Source: CAZFQG01 sp964520785
GTDB taxonomy: Bacteria; Planctomycetota; Planctomycetia; Pirellulales; Thermoguttaceae
Assembly: GCA_964520785.1 (NCBI GenBank)
Contig: CAZFQG010000198.1
Coordinates: 1-11,410 of the forward strand
Reading direction: 5' to 3'
DNA length: 11,410 nt
Shown here: piece by piece, positions 1-6,495 of the stretch
Layout of the letters: each line of letters begins with the position of its first letter
Position numbering within the stretch: the first letter of the stretch is position 1
Notes under the pieces: model-generated
The model's database searches: none
Told to the model about the DNA's origin: nothing
The model's input: the letters and a program-made list of their open reading frames with translations, nothing else
Program-made: the position numbers and the translations under genes

Positions 1-520
1 CGGCGAAAATCCCCGTCTTCCGAATTTGACCTACCACCATGTAATTCACCGGGGGCGGAGCGAATGTGTCCGGGGGAGTTTCGCCGAGCGACGCATGGGG
101 GACGTACCCGCAGTTCCCCACGTAGCTCAGGGGCTGCGCTCCTCGCATGTCGTCCGCCGGGCAAACGAAAAGTTCCACCCACACCACGTTTTGGGGCTGA
201 AATCCCTGTCCCTGCCGCCACACTTTGAGTAGATCGTTGCGGCCGATGTACGAAAGCAGCGTCACCGGCCAGGAGCCGATCACCGGAGTCCCTCCGGCAT
301 TGCCGATGACGTTGTTAAAACCGGGAAACTGCCGCTTCGCGGTCTGGTATTGCGTGACGGCGAGCCCCAGTTCCTTTTGATTGTTGGCGCACTGCGCTTG
401 CCGCGCTCGGGCTCGCGCAACGCTGACCGCCGGAATAAGCAGGCCCATGAGCATTGCGATAATAACGATTACGACGAGCAGTTCGACAAGAGTAAAACCA
501 TTTTTTATGAAACGTTTCAT
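1..520 (-). CDS. DUF1559 pseudopilin-like protein, 3' end cut off by the window edge
   Basis: Reading the minus strand from the ATG at 520-518 gives 173 open codons down to position 2, with no stop before the window edge. The protein starts MKRFIKNG followed by FTLVELLVVIVIIAMLMGLL. This is a class III (type IV pilin-like) leader: a basic stretch, Gly8 as the residue before the cleavage site, Phe as +1 and Glu at +5, then one hydrophobic helix. The next segment (QAQCANNQKELGLAVTQYQ, then a Phe-Pro-Gly) matches the post-helix region of DUF1559 proteins, which prepilin peptidase is expected to process and which are expected to lie in the envelope. AAAGG lies 8 nt before the ATG as a ribosome binding site. 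The C-terminal H-X9-DG motif would lie outside the window. This gene is more diverged from the other two DUF1559 genes here than they are from each other (VSVARARARQ replaces VQAAREAARR). DUF1559 membership is secure; the exact role is unknown. Confidence 0.88.
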   Translation of the reverse strand, partial: MKRFIKNGFTLVELLVVIVIIAMLMGLLIPAVSVARARARQAQCANNQKELGLAVTQYQTAKRQFPGFNNVIGNAGGTPVIGSWPVTLLSYIGRNDLLKVWRQGQGFQPQNVVWVELFVCPADDMRGAQPLSYVGNCGYVPHASLGETPPDTFAPPPVNYMVVGQIRKTGIFA

Positions 521-719
521 TGTTTGCGCCTTTGGCTGTGTTCTCTATAAACTGGGCAGTCAGCCTTGTATCGATTCGAAATCGCTTAACGATTCCCGAG
601 ACGGTGAACCCCTTCATTGTCCCTGAAAGCCGGGAATTTTTCCAGTTAGATTCCCGAAAAACTTCCGAAACGTGTCCGTGGGGACACCGGCAGGCCGACC
701 TCGGGTCCCGGTTCCGCCG
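521..719. other. Divergent intergenic region with short inverted and direct repeats
   Basis: No gene is supported here. The stretch holds CGATT-CGA-AATCG (572-584), ATTCCCG at 592-598, its inverted copy CGGGAAT at 631-637, and ATTCCCG again at 650-656. The last two form a 7-bp inverted repeat with a 12-nt loop. A small inverted repeat GTGTCC/GGACAC follows at 672-687. These could be protein-binding sites controlling the divergent pair of genes, or chance. No T-tract makes any of them a convincing terminator. Confidence 0.4.
544..572 (-). promoter_or_regulatory. Possible promoter of the leftward DUF1559 gene
   Basis: On the minus strand GATACA (572-567), a 17-nt spacer and TATAGA (549-544) resemble a sigma70 -35/-10 pair. 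It would give a leader of roughly 17 nt before the start at 520. The -35 is poor (3 of 6 matches), so this is only a candidate. Confidence 0.3.
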
Positions 720-748
720 TTGACACCCCCTGCGCGATGGCGTAAACT
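720..748 (+). promoter_or_regulatory. Sigma70-like promoter of the diadenylate cyclase gene
   Basis: TTGACA (720-725, a perfect -35), a 17-nt spacer and TAAACT (743-748, 4 of 6 matches) form a well-spaced promoter. Transcription would begin near 755, leaving an 18-nt leader that contains the AAAGGA ribosome binding site (758-763) before the ATG at 773. The eight bases TTGACACC occur at 720-727 and again at 750-757, 30 bp apart, the second copy lying over the expected transcription start. Confidence 0.6.
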
Positions 749-772
749 ATTGACACCAAAGGAATATAGCCT

Positions 773-1708
773 ATGAAGCCACAGATACGACTGACGGAAC
801 GGTTCAAGTCTCTCTTTCGCTCCGCGATCTCCTTGGCCGAGTCTATCGAGGCCGATCGTATCTTGTTGCTCCTGGAAAGTAAGATCGATTTTGGCAAACT
901 TTCCCGATTGGCAGGGAATCACAGGCTCCTCATCGCGGCGGACACGGCGGAGCAGTTGCAGGGTTGCGAGGGCGCCGGGTTTGACGGCGTGCCGCTGAAT
1001 ATGCCCCATAGCCCCATCTACGAGCGGCTCACCCAGGCCCTATTGGAGGCTGTCGCGGATGACATGCTGCCACCGGGTGCATGCGTGGTAACCCTTTACA
1101 GTGGGTTCGACTCAGCCAGCTTCGACTCGGTAAGCATCGTCAACCTGGGCGAGCACTTGGACCGGCTCAGCGGAAGGGACTTGCGCCAACTGGAGACCCG
1201 AGTCCCGCTCGATACCCTCAAGGCGGTCGTCGATTTGGCGGTTGAAATCGGGCGAGAGGGTCGAGAGGGGAAACCGGTCGGTACGCTCTTCGTGGTGGGC
1301 GACAGCCGGAGAGTACTTGCCGCCAGCCACCCCGGCGGCTTCGACCCGGTCAAGGGCTATTCGCGGAAGGAGCGAGACCTGAATGACCCGAGGGTTCGCG
1401 AGGGAATCAAGGAAATCGCGCAGATGGACGGGGCCATCATCGTGGGAGGGGACGGTATCGTTGCCTCGGCCTGCCGGATTCTCGATTGTTCCGCCGAAGA
1501 AATCACGCTTTCCAAGGGGTTGGGCGCGCGGCACTGGGCGGCGGCCGCCATAAGCCGGGCAACCAATGCCATTGCCGTCGCCGTGAGCGAGTCGAACGGG
1601 ACGGTCCGGCTTTTCCAGAACGGCGAAGTCATCCTCCGAATCGAACCGCACCGCCGCCGCGCCATGGTGTGGAAAGATTTCGAGTATGAACCGCCGGGGA
1701 TGGAATAA
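773..1708 (+). CDS. Diadenylate cyclase (DisA_N domain), DacZ/CdaZ-like architecture
   Basis: This 311-residue protein is predicted to condense two ATP into cyclic di-AMP, a cytoplasmic second messenger tied elsewhere to potassium and osmotic balance. The C-terminal part (about residues 165-300) is a DisA_N/DAC domain: GTLFVVGDS, then the DGA motif at 219-221 (DGAIIVGGDGIVASA), then KGLGARHWAAAAIS with R253-H254-W255 in the place of the canonical RHR motif, then SNGTVRLFQNGEV. The N-terminal part (about 20-150) has an alpha/beta character (ILLLLES, HRLLIAAD, GACVVTLYSGF, DSVSIVNLGEH). It resembles the pyruvate-kinase C-terminal-like domain found in front of the DAC domain in archaeal DacZ. 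There are no membrane segments, unlike CdaA, and no DisA DNA-binding C-terminus. AAAGGA lies 9 nt before the ATG and supports this start. The domain call is firm; the DacZ subclass and the effect of Trp255 are inference. Confidence 0.85.
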   Translation: MKPQIRLTERFKSLFRSAISLAESIEADRILLLLESKIDFGKLSRLAGNHRLLIAADTAEQLQGCEGAGFDGVPLNMPHSPIYERLTQALLEAVADDMLPPGACVVTLYSGFDSASFDSVSIVNLGEHLDRLSGRDLRQLETRVPLDTLKAVVDLAVEIGREGREGKPVGTLFVVGDSRRVLAASHPGGFDPVKGYSRKERDLNDPRVREGIKEIAQMDGAIIVGGDGIVASACRILDCSAEEITLSKGLGARHWAAAAISRATNAIAVAVSESNGTVRLFQNGEVILRIEPHRRRAMVWKDFEYEPPGME

Positions 1709-1762
1709 ACGGACCGGCCGAAAATCGACTGCGATCCCCCCCGATAGTACAGTCTTCCGGTA

Positions 1763-1791
1763 TTGACTATTCCTTCACCGGAACCGATAAT
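1763..1791 (+). promoter_or_regulatory. Promoter of the DUF1559 gene at 1845
   Basis: TTGACT (1763-1768), a 17-nt spacer and GATAAT (1786-1791) each match the sigma70 consensus at 5 of 6 positions. A second candidate -10, TATACT (1798-1803) preceded by TGG, could pair with TTCACC (1774-1779) at an 18-nt spacing. The inverted repeat TTCCGG (1755-1760) / CCGGAA (1778-1783) brackets the -35 element and may be an operator. The 136-bp spacer after the cyclase stop shows no convincing terminator. Confidence 0.6.
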
Positions 1792-1844
1792 CGTTGGTAT
1801 ACTATCGTCTCTAGATAGAATCCGTTGGGTATAGGAGGGAACTA

Positions 1845-2846
1845 ATGAAACGCTCACGAAGCGGTTTTACGCTCGTAGAACTCTTGGTCGTAATCGCGAT
1901 CATCGGCATCTTGATCGCGCTATTGCTTCCGGCCGTCCAGGCGGCGCGGGAGGCCGCGCGGCGGATGCAGTGCCAGAACAACCTCAAGCAGATCGGTCTG
2001 GCGGCGATGAATTACGAGTCCGCCTTCGGCCGCTATCCGGCCGGCTGCCAATCGCACGAGCCGACCGGATGGGTCTGGGGCTGGGGTTGGGCCGTCCTCG
2101 TGATGCCCTATGCGGAGCAGAAGTCACTCTGGGACCAACTCGATCACGAGGGAAAGTACTCGGTCCACGGCAGCTTGAATCATACCGGCCTGATCTACAA
2201 CGGCTTCAACGAACATAACGGGCGGACCCTCCACGGCCGAATGATTCCGTGGCTCTCCTGCCCGTCCTCGCCTCTTCCGAAATTCAACCTCAAGGCGACC
2301 CCGGTCCCCGGTGCCGAGGGGGTTTGTGCCCCGATGTACTTCGCCGTGACCGGCGCCGTCGACCACCGCAGCGCCATCAACCGCGACAACCAGTCGAACC
2401 AGCATCAGCCGACCGGGATCGCCTCCTCCGGCGGGATCATGACCGCGTACGAGGGTAGTTCCATCGGGGAAATCAGTGACGGGACTTCGCACACCATTCT
2501 GGTCGCCGAGGAATCGGACTGGTGCCGGACCCCGGATGGAACGCAGGTGGACTGCCGTAGCGACGAGGGGCACTCGTTCGCCATGGGATGCACGCCGGAA
2601 GCCGATTACGATCTCCGCTGGTTCAATACGACCACGGTCCGATACCCCATCAACCACAAGGAGTGGAATTCCGTCGGCATCGGCAGCACCTATTACGGCT
2701 GCAACCACCCGATCCAATCGGCACACCCAGCCGGAGCCCAAGTCGTGCTCGGGGACGGGTCGGTGCAGTTCCTCTACGAGGAAATGGAGCTGCAACGCCT
2801 GTACGACATGTGCAACCGCGACGACGGCCGCATGCTGGAGAATTGA
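1845..2846 (+). CDS. DUF1559 pseudopilin-like protein with H-X9-DG C-terminus
   Basis: This 333-residue protein has a textbook prepilin leader: MKRSRSG, cleavage expected after Gly7, then FTLVELLVVIAIIGILIALL with Glu at +5, followed by LPAVQAAREAARRMQCQNNL. The body is the DUF1559 domain. Near the end lies the family H-X9-DG motif (His294, Asp304-Gly305 in HPAGAQVVLGDG), and the protein finishes with a CNRDDG segment also found in the paralogue at 7799. Such proteins are strongly expanded in Planctomycetes and are predicted to be cleaved and methylated by a prepilin peptidase and to lie in the envelope; a precise function is not established. AGGAGG at 1833-1838, 6 nt before the ATG, fixes the start. 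The gene appears to be its own transcription unit, with a promoter of its own and a 132-bp gap to waaA. Confidence 0.93.
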   Translation: MKRSRSGFTLVELLVVIAIIGILIALLLPAVQAAREAARRMQCQNNLKQIGLAAMNYESAFGRYPAGCQSHEPTGWVWGWGWAVLVMPYAEQKSLWDQLDHEGKYSVHGSLNHTGLIYNGFNEHNGRTLHGRMIPWLSCPSSPLPKFNLKATPVPGAEGVCAPMYFAVTGAVDHRSAINRDNQSNQHQPTGIASSGGIMTAYEGSSIGEISDGTSHTILVAEESDWCRTPDGTQVDCRSDEGHSFAMGCTPEADYDLRWFNTTTVRYPINHKEWNSVGIGSTYYGCNHPIQSAHPAGAQVVLGDGSVQFLYEEMELQRLYDMCNRDDGRMLEN

Positions 2847-2907
2847 CCCGAGCCGCGGCGCGGACTTCGCGGCGTCCCCATCAAGGCTTCGGCACCGGCC
2901 GGGTTAC

Positions 2908-2936
2908 TTGGACAACGGCTTCGCTTCCGTTACGAT
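2908..2936 (+). promoter_or_regulatory. Weak candidate promoter of the waaA-trpD-SDR run
   Basis: TTGGAC (2908-2913), a 17-nt spacer and TACGAT (2931-2936) have the right spacing but only modest matches to the sigma70 consensus. It sits 43 bp before the waaA start in the only gap from which that run could be separately transcribed. Read-through from the DUF1559 gene is an alternative because no terminator is evident between 2847 and 2978. Confidence 0.3.
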
Positions 2937-2978
2937 GGAGGAATAGTATCTCCCCCGCGACGGAAAACTCCATCATAT

Positions 2979-4247
2979 ATGCCGTTTTTATTGAATTTCT
3001 GCTACTTGCTGGCCTTCCTTCTGGCGTTCCCTTGGCTTCTTTGGGAAGCGCTCCGGAAGGGGAAACATCGTGAGGGGTTCCGTTCCAAGTTCCTGGGTTT
3101 GGTACCCATCCGTGTATCTCACGGCAAGTGCGTCTGGTTCCACGCGGTAAGCGTGGGCGAGGTGACCTTGCTCCCCGGCCTGGTCGAGGAGTTCCGAAAA
3201 CGCCGTCCGGAGTGGGAGTTCGTCGTCTCCACGAGCACGGCGACCGGCATGGCGATTGCGCGCAAGCGGTTTCCCGGTGGGACGGTCTTCTATTGCCCCT
3301 TCGATTTCTCGTGGGCCGTTCGCGCGGCGCTGCGGCGGATTCGTCCCGACCTGCTCGTGTTGGCCGAACTCGAACTCTGGCCGAACCTCATTTCGCTCGC
3401 CGAGGAAGCCGGAATACCGGTATGCGTCGTCAACGGGCGGCTGAGCGTCTCCAGCTTTCGCGGCTACCGGCGAATTCGGCCCTTTGCCGCTCGGGTATTG
3501 CGGAAGATGCGTCTCATCGCCGTTCAAGACGAGACGTACGCGGAAAGATTCCGTGATTTGGGCGCGCCGGCCGAGGCGGTCGTCGTCACGGGTTCGATGA
3601 AGTTCGACGGCGCGGCGACTGATCGCGCGAACCCCGCCACCGAGGCGCTGCGGCGCACGGCCGGATTCTCCAACGATGACATCGTCTTTCTCGCCGGAAG
3701 CACTCAGGAGGGCGAAGAATCGGCCGCGCTCGGCGTTTTCGCGCGTCTCGGAGAGGAACACCGCCGCTTGCGGTTGGTTCTGGTGCCGCGCCACCCGGAA
3801 CGGTTCGAGGCGGTCGCACGGTTGCTGGAGCGTTCGGGAATGCCTTGGTCTCGGCGAAGCGGCCTCACCGGCGGGGCCAAGGCCCAGCGAATTCTTCTCG
3901 TCGACACGATCGGCGAACTGGGGGCATGGTGGGGGACCGCGGACATCGCGTTCGTCGGCGGGAGCTTCGGAAACCGCGGTGGACAGAACATGATCGAACC
4001 GGCCGCGTACGGCGCCGCCGTCTCATTCGGGCCGAACACGCGAAATTTCCGCGACATCGTCGATACCATGCTCCGAGCGAAAGCGGCCGTGGTCGTCGCC
4101 GACGCGGCCGAACTCGAGATGTTCGTACGGCGATGTCTGGAGGAGCCTGAAAACGCGGCCGAATTGGGCCGGCGAGCCCAAGCCCTCGTTCGCCGGCAGA
4201 GCGGAGCGATGGAGCGGACGGTGGAGTTGTTGGAGAATTTTTGCTAG
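2979..4247 (+). CDS. waaA: 3-deoxy-D-manno-octulosonic acid (Kdo) transferase
   Basis: WaaA (KdtA) transfers Kdo from CMP-Kdo to lipid IVA at the inner face of the cytoplasmic membrane, the first step of LPS core assembly. The 422 residues match the family's usual length. A hydrophobic N-terminus (about 3-22) is the expected membrane anchor. HAVSVGEV (55-62) carries the catalytic glutamate, here Glu61. ELELWPN (130-136), NGRLS (152-156), GSTQEGEE (240-247), PRHPER (270-275), FVGGSF (325-330) and GGQNMIEPAAYG (334-345) follow in family order. The usual His of the GSTHxGEE motif is Gln243 here. The start lacks a good ribosome binding site: the nearest purine-rich GGAGGA is about 36 nt upstream. 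The ATG at 2979 is kept because the N-terminal anchor begins there. Its presence supports a Kdo-containing LPS in this organism. It heads a same-strand run with trpD and an SDR gene. Confidence 0.94.
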   Translation: MPFLLNFCYLLAFLLAFPWLLWEALRKGKHREGFRSKFLGLVPIRVSHGKCVWFHAVSVGEVTLLPGLVEEFRKRRPEWEFVVSTSTATGMAIARKRFPGGTVFYCPFDFSWAVRAALRRIRPDLLVLAELELWPNLISLAEEAGIPVCVVNGRLSVSSFRGYRRIRPFAARVLRKMRLIAVQDETYAERFRDLGAPAEAVVVTGSMKFDGAATDRANPATEALRRTAGFSNDDIVFLAGSTQEGEESAALGVFARLGEEHRRLRLVLVPRHPERFEAVARLLERSGMPWSRRSGLTGGAKAQRILLVDTIGELGAWWGTADIAFVGGSFGNRGGQNMIEPAAYGAAVSFGPNTRNFRDIVDTMLRAKAAVVVADAAELEMFVRRCLEEPENAAELGRRAQALVRRQSGAMERTVELLENFC

Positions 4248-4329
4248 AATGGGCACCGGTCCCGCGGGACCCGGATCGATCCCCTCCCGCGAACGCGAGT
4301 ATGCGGAACTTTACCCAAGAGACGTCTCA
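4248..4329 (+). promoter_or_regulatory. waaA-trpD spacer with two perfect palindromes
   Basis: The 82 nt between the waaA stop and the preferred trpD start hold a perfect 14-nt palindrome, GGTCCCGCGGGACC (4258-4271), and a perfect 10-nt palindrome, GAGACGTCTC (4319-4328), which ends one base before the ATG at 4330. The second could hide or expose the start codon region in RNA, or either could bind a dimeric protein. An in-frame ATG at 4249 lies in this spacer, so part of it might be translated. Confidence 0.4.
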
Positions 4330-5355
4330 ATGCCCCAATCCATCATCGCACTCATCGAATCCGGCCAGAATGCGTCGATGCAGGCAATGTCCGAGGCAAT
4401 CGACCAGATCATGCAGGGGAAATGGTCCGAGGAGGACATCGGCCGGCTCTTAATCGGCCTGCACGAGAAGGGCGAGACCGTCGAGGAGATCGCCGGGGCG
4501 GCCATGGCGATGCGCCGCCACATGACGCCGATCCGTACCAGCCGGCCCGACGTGATGGACGTCGTCGGAACCGGCGGGGACGCCTCCGGCACGTTCAATA
4601 TCAGTACGGCCGCCGCCATCGTGACGGCCGCCGCCGGGGTAACGGTGGCCAAGCATGGAAACCGTCGTTTCACCAGCAGAACCGGCTCGGCCGACGTCCT
4701 CGTCGAATTGGGCGTGAATATCGAGGCGGACGTCGCGTGCGTCGAGGAATGCCTCGAAGAGTTGGGGCTGTGCTTCTGTTTCGCCCCCCTCATGCACCAG
4801 GCGATGCGCCACGTGGGTCCGGTACGGAAGCGGCTGCCGCATCCGACGATCTTCAATATTCTGGGTCCCTTGGTCAATCCGGCGGAGGCCCCGCTCGTGC
4901 TCCTCGGGGTGGGACGCGATTCGCTCCGGCCGGTCATGGCCGAGGCCCTCTCCCTTCTGAAAATCCGCCACGCCGTGGTCGTTCACGGGACCGATCCGCT
5001 CGACGAGGTTTCCCTCAGCGCGACCACCCGCGTCACGGAGGTCGGCCAAGACGGCTCGCGCGAATTCGAGTGGACGCCGTCGGACTTCGGTTTCAAACCC
5101 GTTGACCGTACTTCGCTTCTGGTGGCCGGTCCGCTGGAGAGCGCAGCGGTCATCCGAGAAGTACTGGCGAACGCGCCGGGGCCGCCTCGCGATATCGTCG
5201 TCGCGAACGCCGCCGCGGCCCTCTGGACGGCGGGAAAGGCAACCTCACCGCGCGAAGCCGCCGAGATCGTCGCCGAGACGCTCCGAAACGGAGCCGCCGC
5301 CGGCCTGTTGGCGAGGCTGCACGAGAAGACGAGCGCGCCCCGGAAATCCGCATGA
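4330..5355 (+). CDS. trpD: Anthranilate phosphoribosyltransferase
   Basis: TrpD joins anthranilate and PRPP to give phosphoribosyl-anthranilate, the second dedicated step of tryptophan synthesis, in the cytoplasm. From the ATG at 4330 the protein is 341 residues, the family's normal length. An N-terminal helical domain (about 4-65, with KGETVEEIAGAAMAMR) precedes the PRPP-binding GTGGD loop (80-84) and GTFNIST. KHGNRRFTSRTGSADVL (108-124), MRHVGPVRKRL with Arg166, TIFNILGPLVNP, and a metal-binding Asp225-Glu226 pair (TDPLDEVSL) follow. All key positions look intact. An in-frame ATG at 4249 would add 27 residues of glycine/proline-rich sequence not typical of TrpD, so I prefer 4330, although its ribosome binding site (AAGAGA) is weak. 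No other trp gene lies in the window. The stop overlaps the next start in ATGA, suggesting translational coupling. Confidence 0.93.
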   Translation: MPQSIIALIESGQNASMQAMSEAIDQIMQGKWSEEDIGRLLIGLHEKGETVEEIAGAAMAMRRHMTPIRTSRPDVMDVVGTGGDASGTFNISTAAAIVTAAAGVTVAKHGNRRFTSRTGSADVLVELGVNIEADVACVEECLEELGLCFCFAPLMHQAMRHVGPVRKRLPHPTIFNILGPLVNPAEAPLVLLGVGRDSLRPVMAEALSLLKIRHAVVVHGTDPLDEVSLSATTRVTEVGQDGSREFEWTPSDFGFKPVDRTSLLVAGPLESAAVIREVLANAPGPPRDIVVANAAAALWTAGKATSPREAAEIVAETLRNGAAAGLLARLHEKTSAPRKSA

Positions 5356-6155
5356 GTTATTGGCAAGGCAAAACGGTTCTGATCACCGGTGGAACCAGTG
5401 GGATCGGCCGCATCCTCGCGGAGGAATTCGGCCGCCGCGGCGCGAGAATCGGCGTGGTTGGACTGGAACCCGACGTGACCGACGAAGCCGTCTTCGCCTT
5501 GCGCGACGCCGGTCTGGACGCCTGGGGGAAATCGGCCGACGTCACGCGACAGGAGGACGTCGACGTCCTTTTCGCCGCGGCGATTACGCGGTTCGAGCAC
5601 CTGGACGTCCTCGTCAACTGCGCGGGGCGGACGGACCGCGGAAAGGTCCTCGACACGCAGCCGGAGGACTTCGCGAACCTCCTCGAGTTGAACTTTCTGG
5701 CGACCGTCCGCTGCACCCGCGCCGCGGCACCGCACTTGATCGCGAGTCGAGGCCATCTCGTCAATATGGGTTCGCTCGCGGCCAAGTCGGCGGCGAGATG
5801 GCTGGGAGCCTATCCCGTCTCCAAATTCGCCGTCGCCGCCTACTCCCAGCAACTCCGCCTCGAGCTGGGTCCGGAGGGGTTGCACGTTCTACTCGTTTGT
5901 CCCGGGCCGATCGAACGACAAGACGACCGGCTCTATCCACTTCGAAACGACGAGGGCGTCCCCGAGAGCGCTCTGAGGCCCGGAGCCGGGGTCAAAACCA
6001 GGAAGATTCCGGCGGAATTGCTGGCGCGGAAGATTCTCGCCGCGTGCGAAAAGCGCCGGCCGGAACTGGTCGTCCCGGCGAAAGCAAGACTCCTCTTCGC
6101 GCTCGGGCAACTATGGCCCGGCTTCGGCGACTGGATCGTGCTGCGCAAGACATGA
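5352..6155 (+). CDS. Short-chain dehydrogenase/reductase (SDR family)
   Basis: This 267-residue protein is a classical SDR, a cytoplasmic NAD(P)-dependent oxidoreductase with a Rossmann fold. Visible motifs are TGGTSGIG (12-19, nucleotide binding), ADV around Asp63, NCAG (89-92, the NNAG motif with Cys in second place), Asn114, Ser141 (NMGSLAAKS), Tyr154-Lys158 in YPVSK, and CPGPI (183-187). The Asn-Ser-Tyr-Lys tetrad is therefore complete and the enzyme should be active. The end of beta-strand 2 (VVGLEP) carries no clear Arg or Asp to settle NADP versus NAD. The substrate cannot be read from the sequence. The 4-bp overlap with trpD suggests co-translation but not necessarily a shared pathway, since tryptophan synthesis needs no SDR. 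The last 25 residues are rather hydrophobic and could touch a membrane. Confidence 0.9.
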   Translation: MSYWQGKTVLITGGTSGIGRILAEEFGRRGARIGVVGLEPDVTDEAVFALRDAGLDAWGKSADVTRQEDVDVLFAAAITRFEHLDVLVNCAGRTDRGKVLDTQPEDFANLLELNFLATVRCTRAAAPHLIASRGHLVNMGSLAAKSAARWLGAYPVSKFAVAAYSQQLRLELGPEGLHVLLVCPGPIERQDDRLYPLRNDEGVPESALRPGAGVKTRKIPAELLARKILAACEKRRPELVVPAKARLLFALGQLWPGFGDWIVLRKT

Positions 6156-6177
6156 GGCCCGAGAAACAGGGGACGGT

Positions 6178-6216
6178 CGTCGCGGCTGTGTGTGCCGCGA
6201 CGTCGCCAACGGCGAC
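6178..6216 (+). terminator. Two adjacent perfect hairpins after the SDR gene
   Basis: CGTCGCGGC (6178-6186) pairs with GCCGCGACG (6194-6202) around the 7-nt loop TGTGTGT. Directly after it, GTCGCC (6202-6207) pairs with GGCGAC (6211-6216) around AAC. The structure starts 22 nt past the SDR stop, where a transcript end is expected. There is no run of T after either stem, so this is not a standard intrinsic terminator. It could be a U-tract-independent terminator or a 3'-end stabilising structure. Confidence 0.45.
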
Positions 6217-6495
6217 CCATCGATCCGCCCCCCGCCGGCGGTGCGTGGACTCGGAGCCGCAAGAGAACGGCCGTTGGTCATTTCGAGGTTTTTCGGCGGC
6301 CGAGGGACATATCTCGCGCGGACAATAGCATCGTCCGCCTCCGCCTTCGCCCGGGATGCCTCTCCTTGCGTAACCCGTTGTGTGCCAAGTGCTTGCGGGA
6401 ATTCTCCGGAAAAACCTTGACGCCAGCCTGCGGAATTGGTAGGGTAGACGTTCGTACAAGGTGTTTTGCGTTCAATAGCATGAGTGGTGCCATTG
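6217..6495 (+). promoter_or_regulatory. Non-coding leader of the regulator gene, with a promoter at 6417-6445
   Basis: This is the 3' part of a 340-bp gap without a supported gene. TTGACG (6417-6422, 5 of 6), a 17-nt spacer and TAGGGT (6440-6445, 3 of 6, preceded by TTGG) form the best promoter. Transcription would start near 6452, about 44 nt before the ATG at 6496. The start-site region contains TTCGTACAAG (6451-6460), which carries a GTACAA half-site like those bound by AraR-type GntR/LacI chimeric regulators. A full palindrome is not present, so an autoregulatory operator is only a possibility. I saw nothing else in 6217-6410. Confidence 0.4.

Noticed and set aside
26..232. A 68-codon plus-strand frame at the left edge
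   Set aside because: It is the opposite strand of the partial DUF1559 gene and has no domain or ribosome binding site.
614..1009. A 131-codon minus-strand frame over the divergent promoter region and cyclase start
   Set aside because: It overlaps the cyclase N-terminus and its promoter and has no recognisable features.
2856..2877. GCCGCG/CGCGGC inverted repeat after the DUF1559 gene at 1845 as a terminator
   Set aside because: It is a 6-bp GC stem with a 10-nt loop in GC-rich DNA and no T-run follows, so it is no better than chance.
5102..6328. A 408-codon plus-strand frame overlapping trpD and the SDR
   Set aside because: Its product is extremely Arg/Pro-rich, as expected of an out-of-frame reading of GC-rich genes, while trpD and the SDR have complete motifs.
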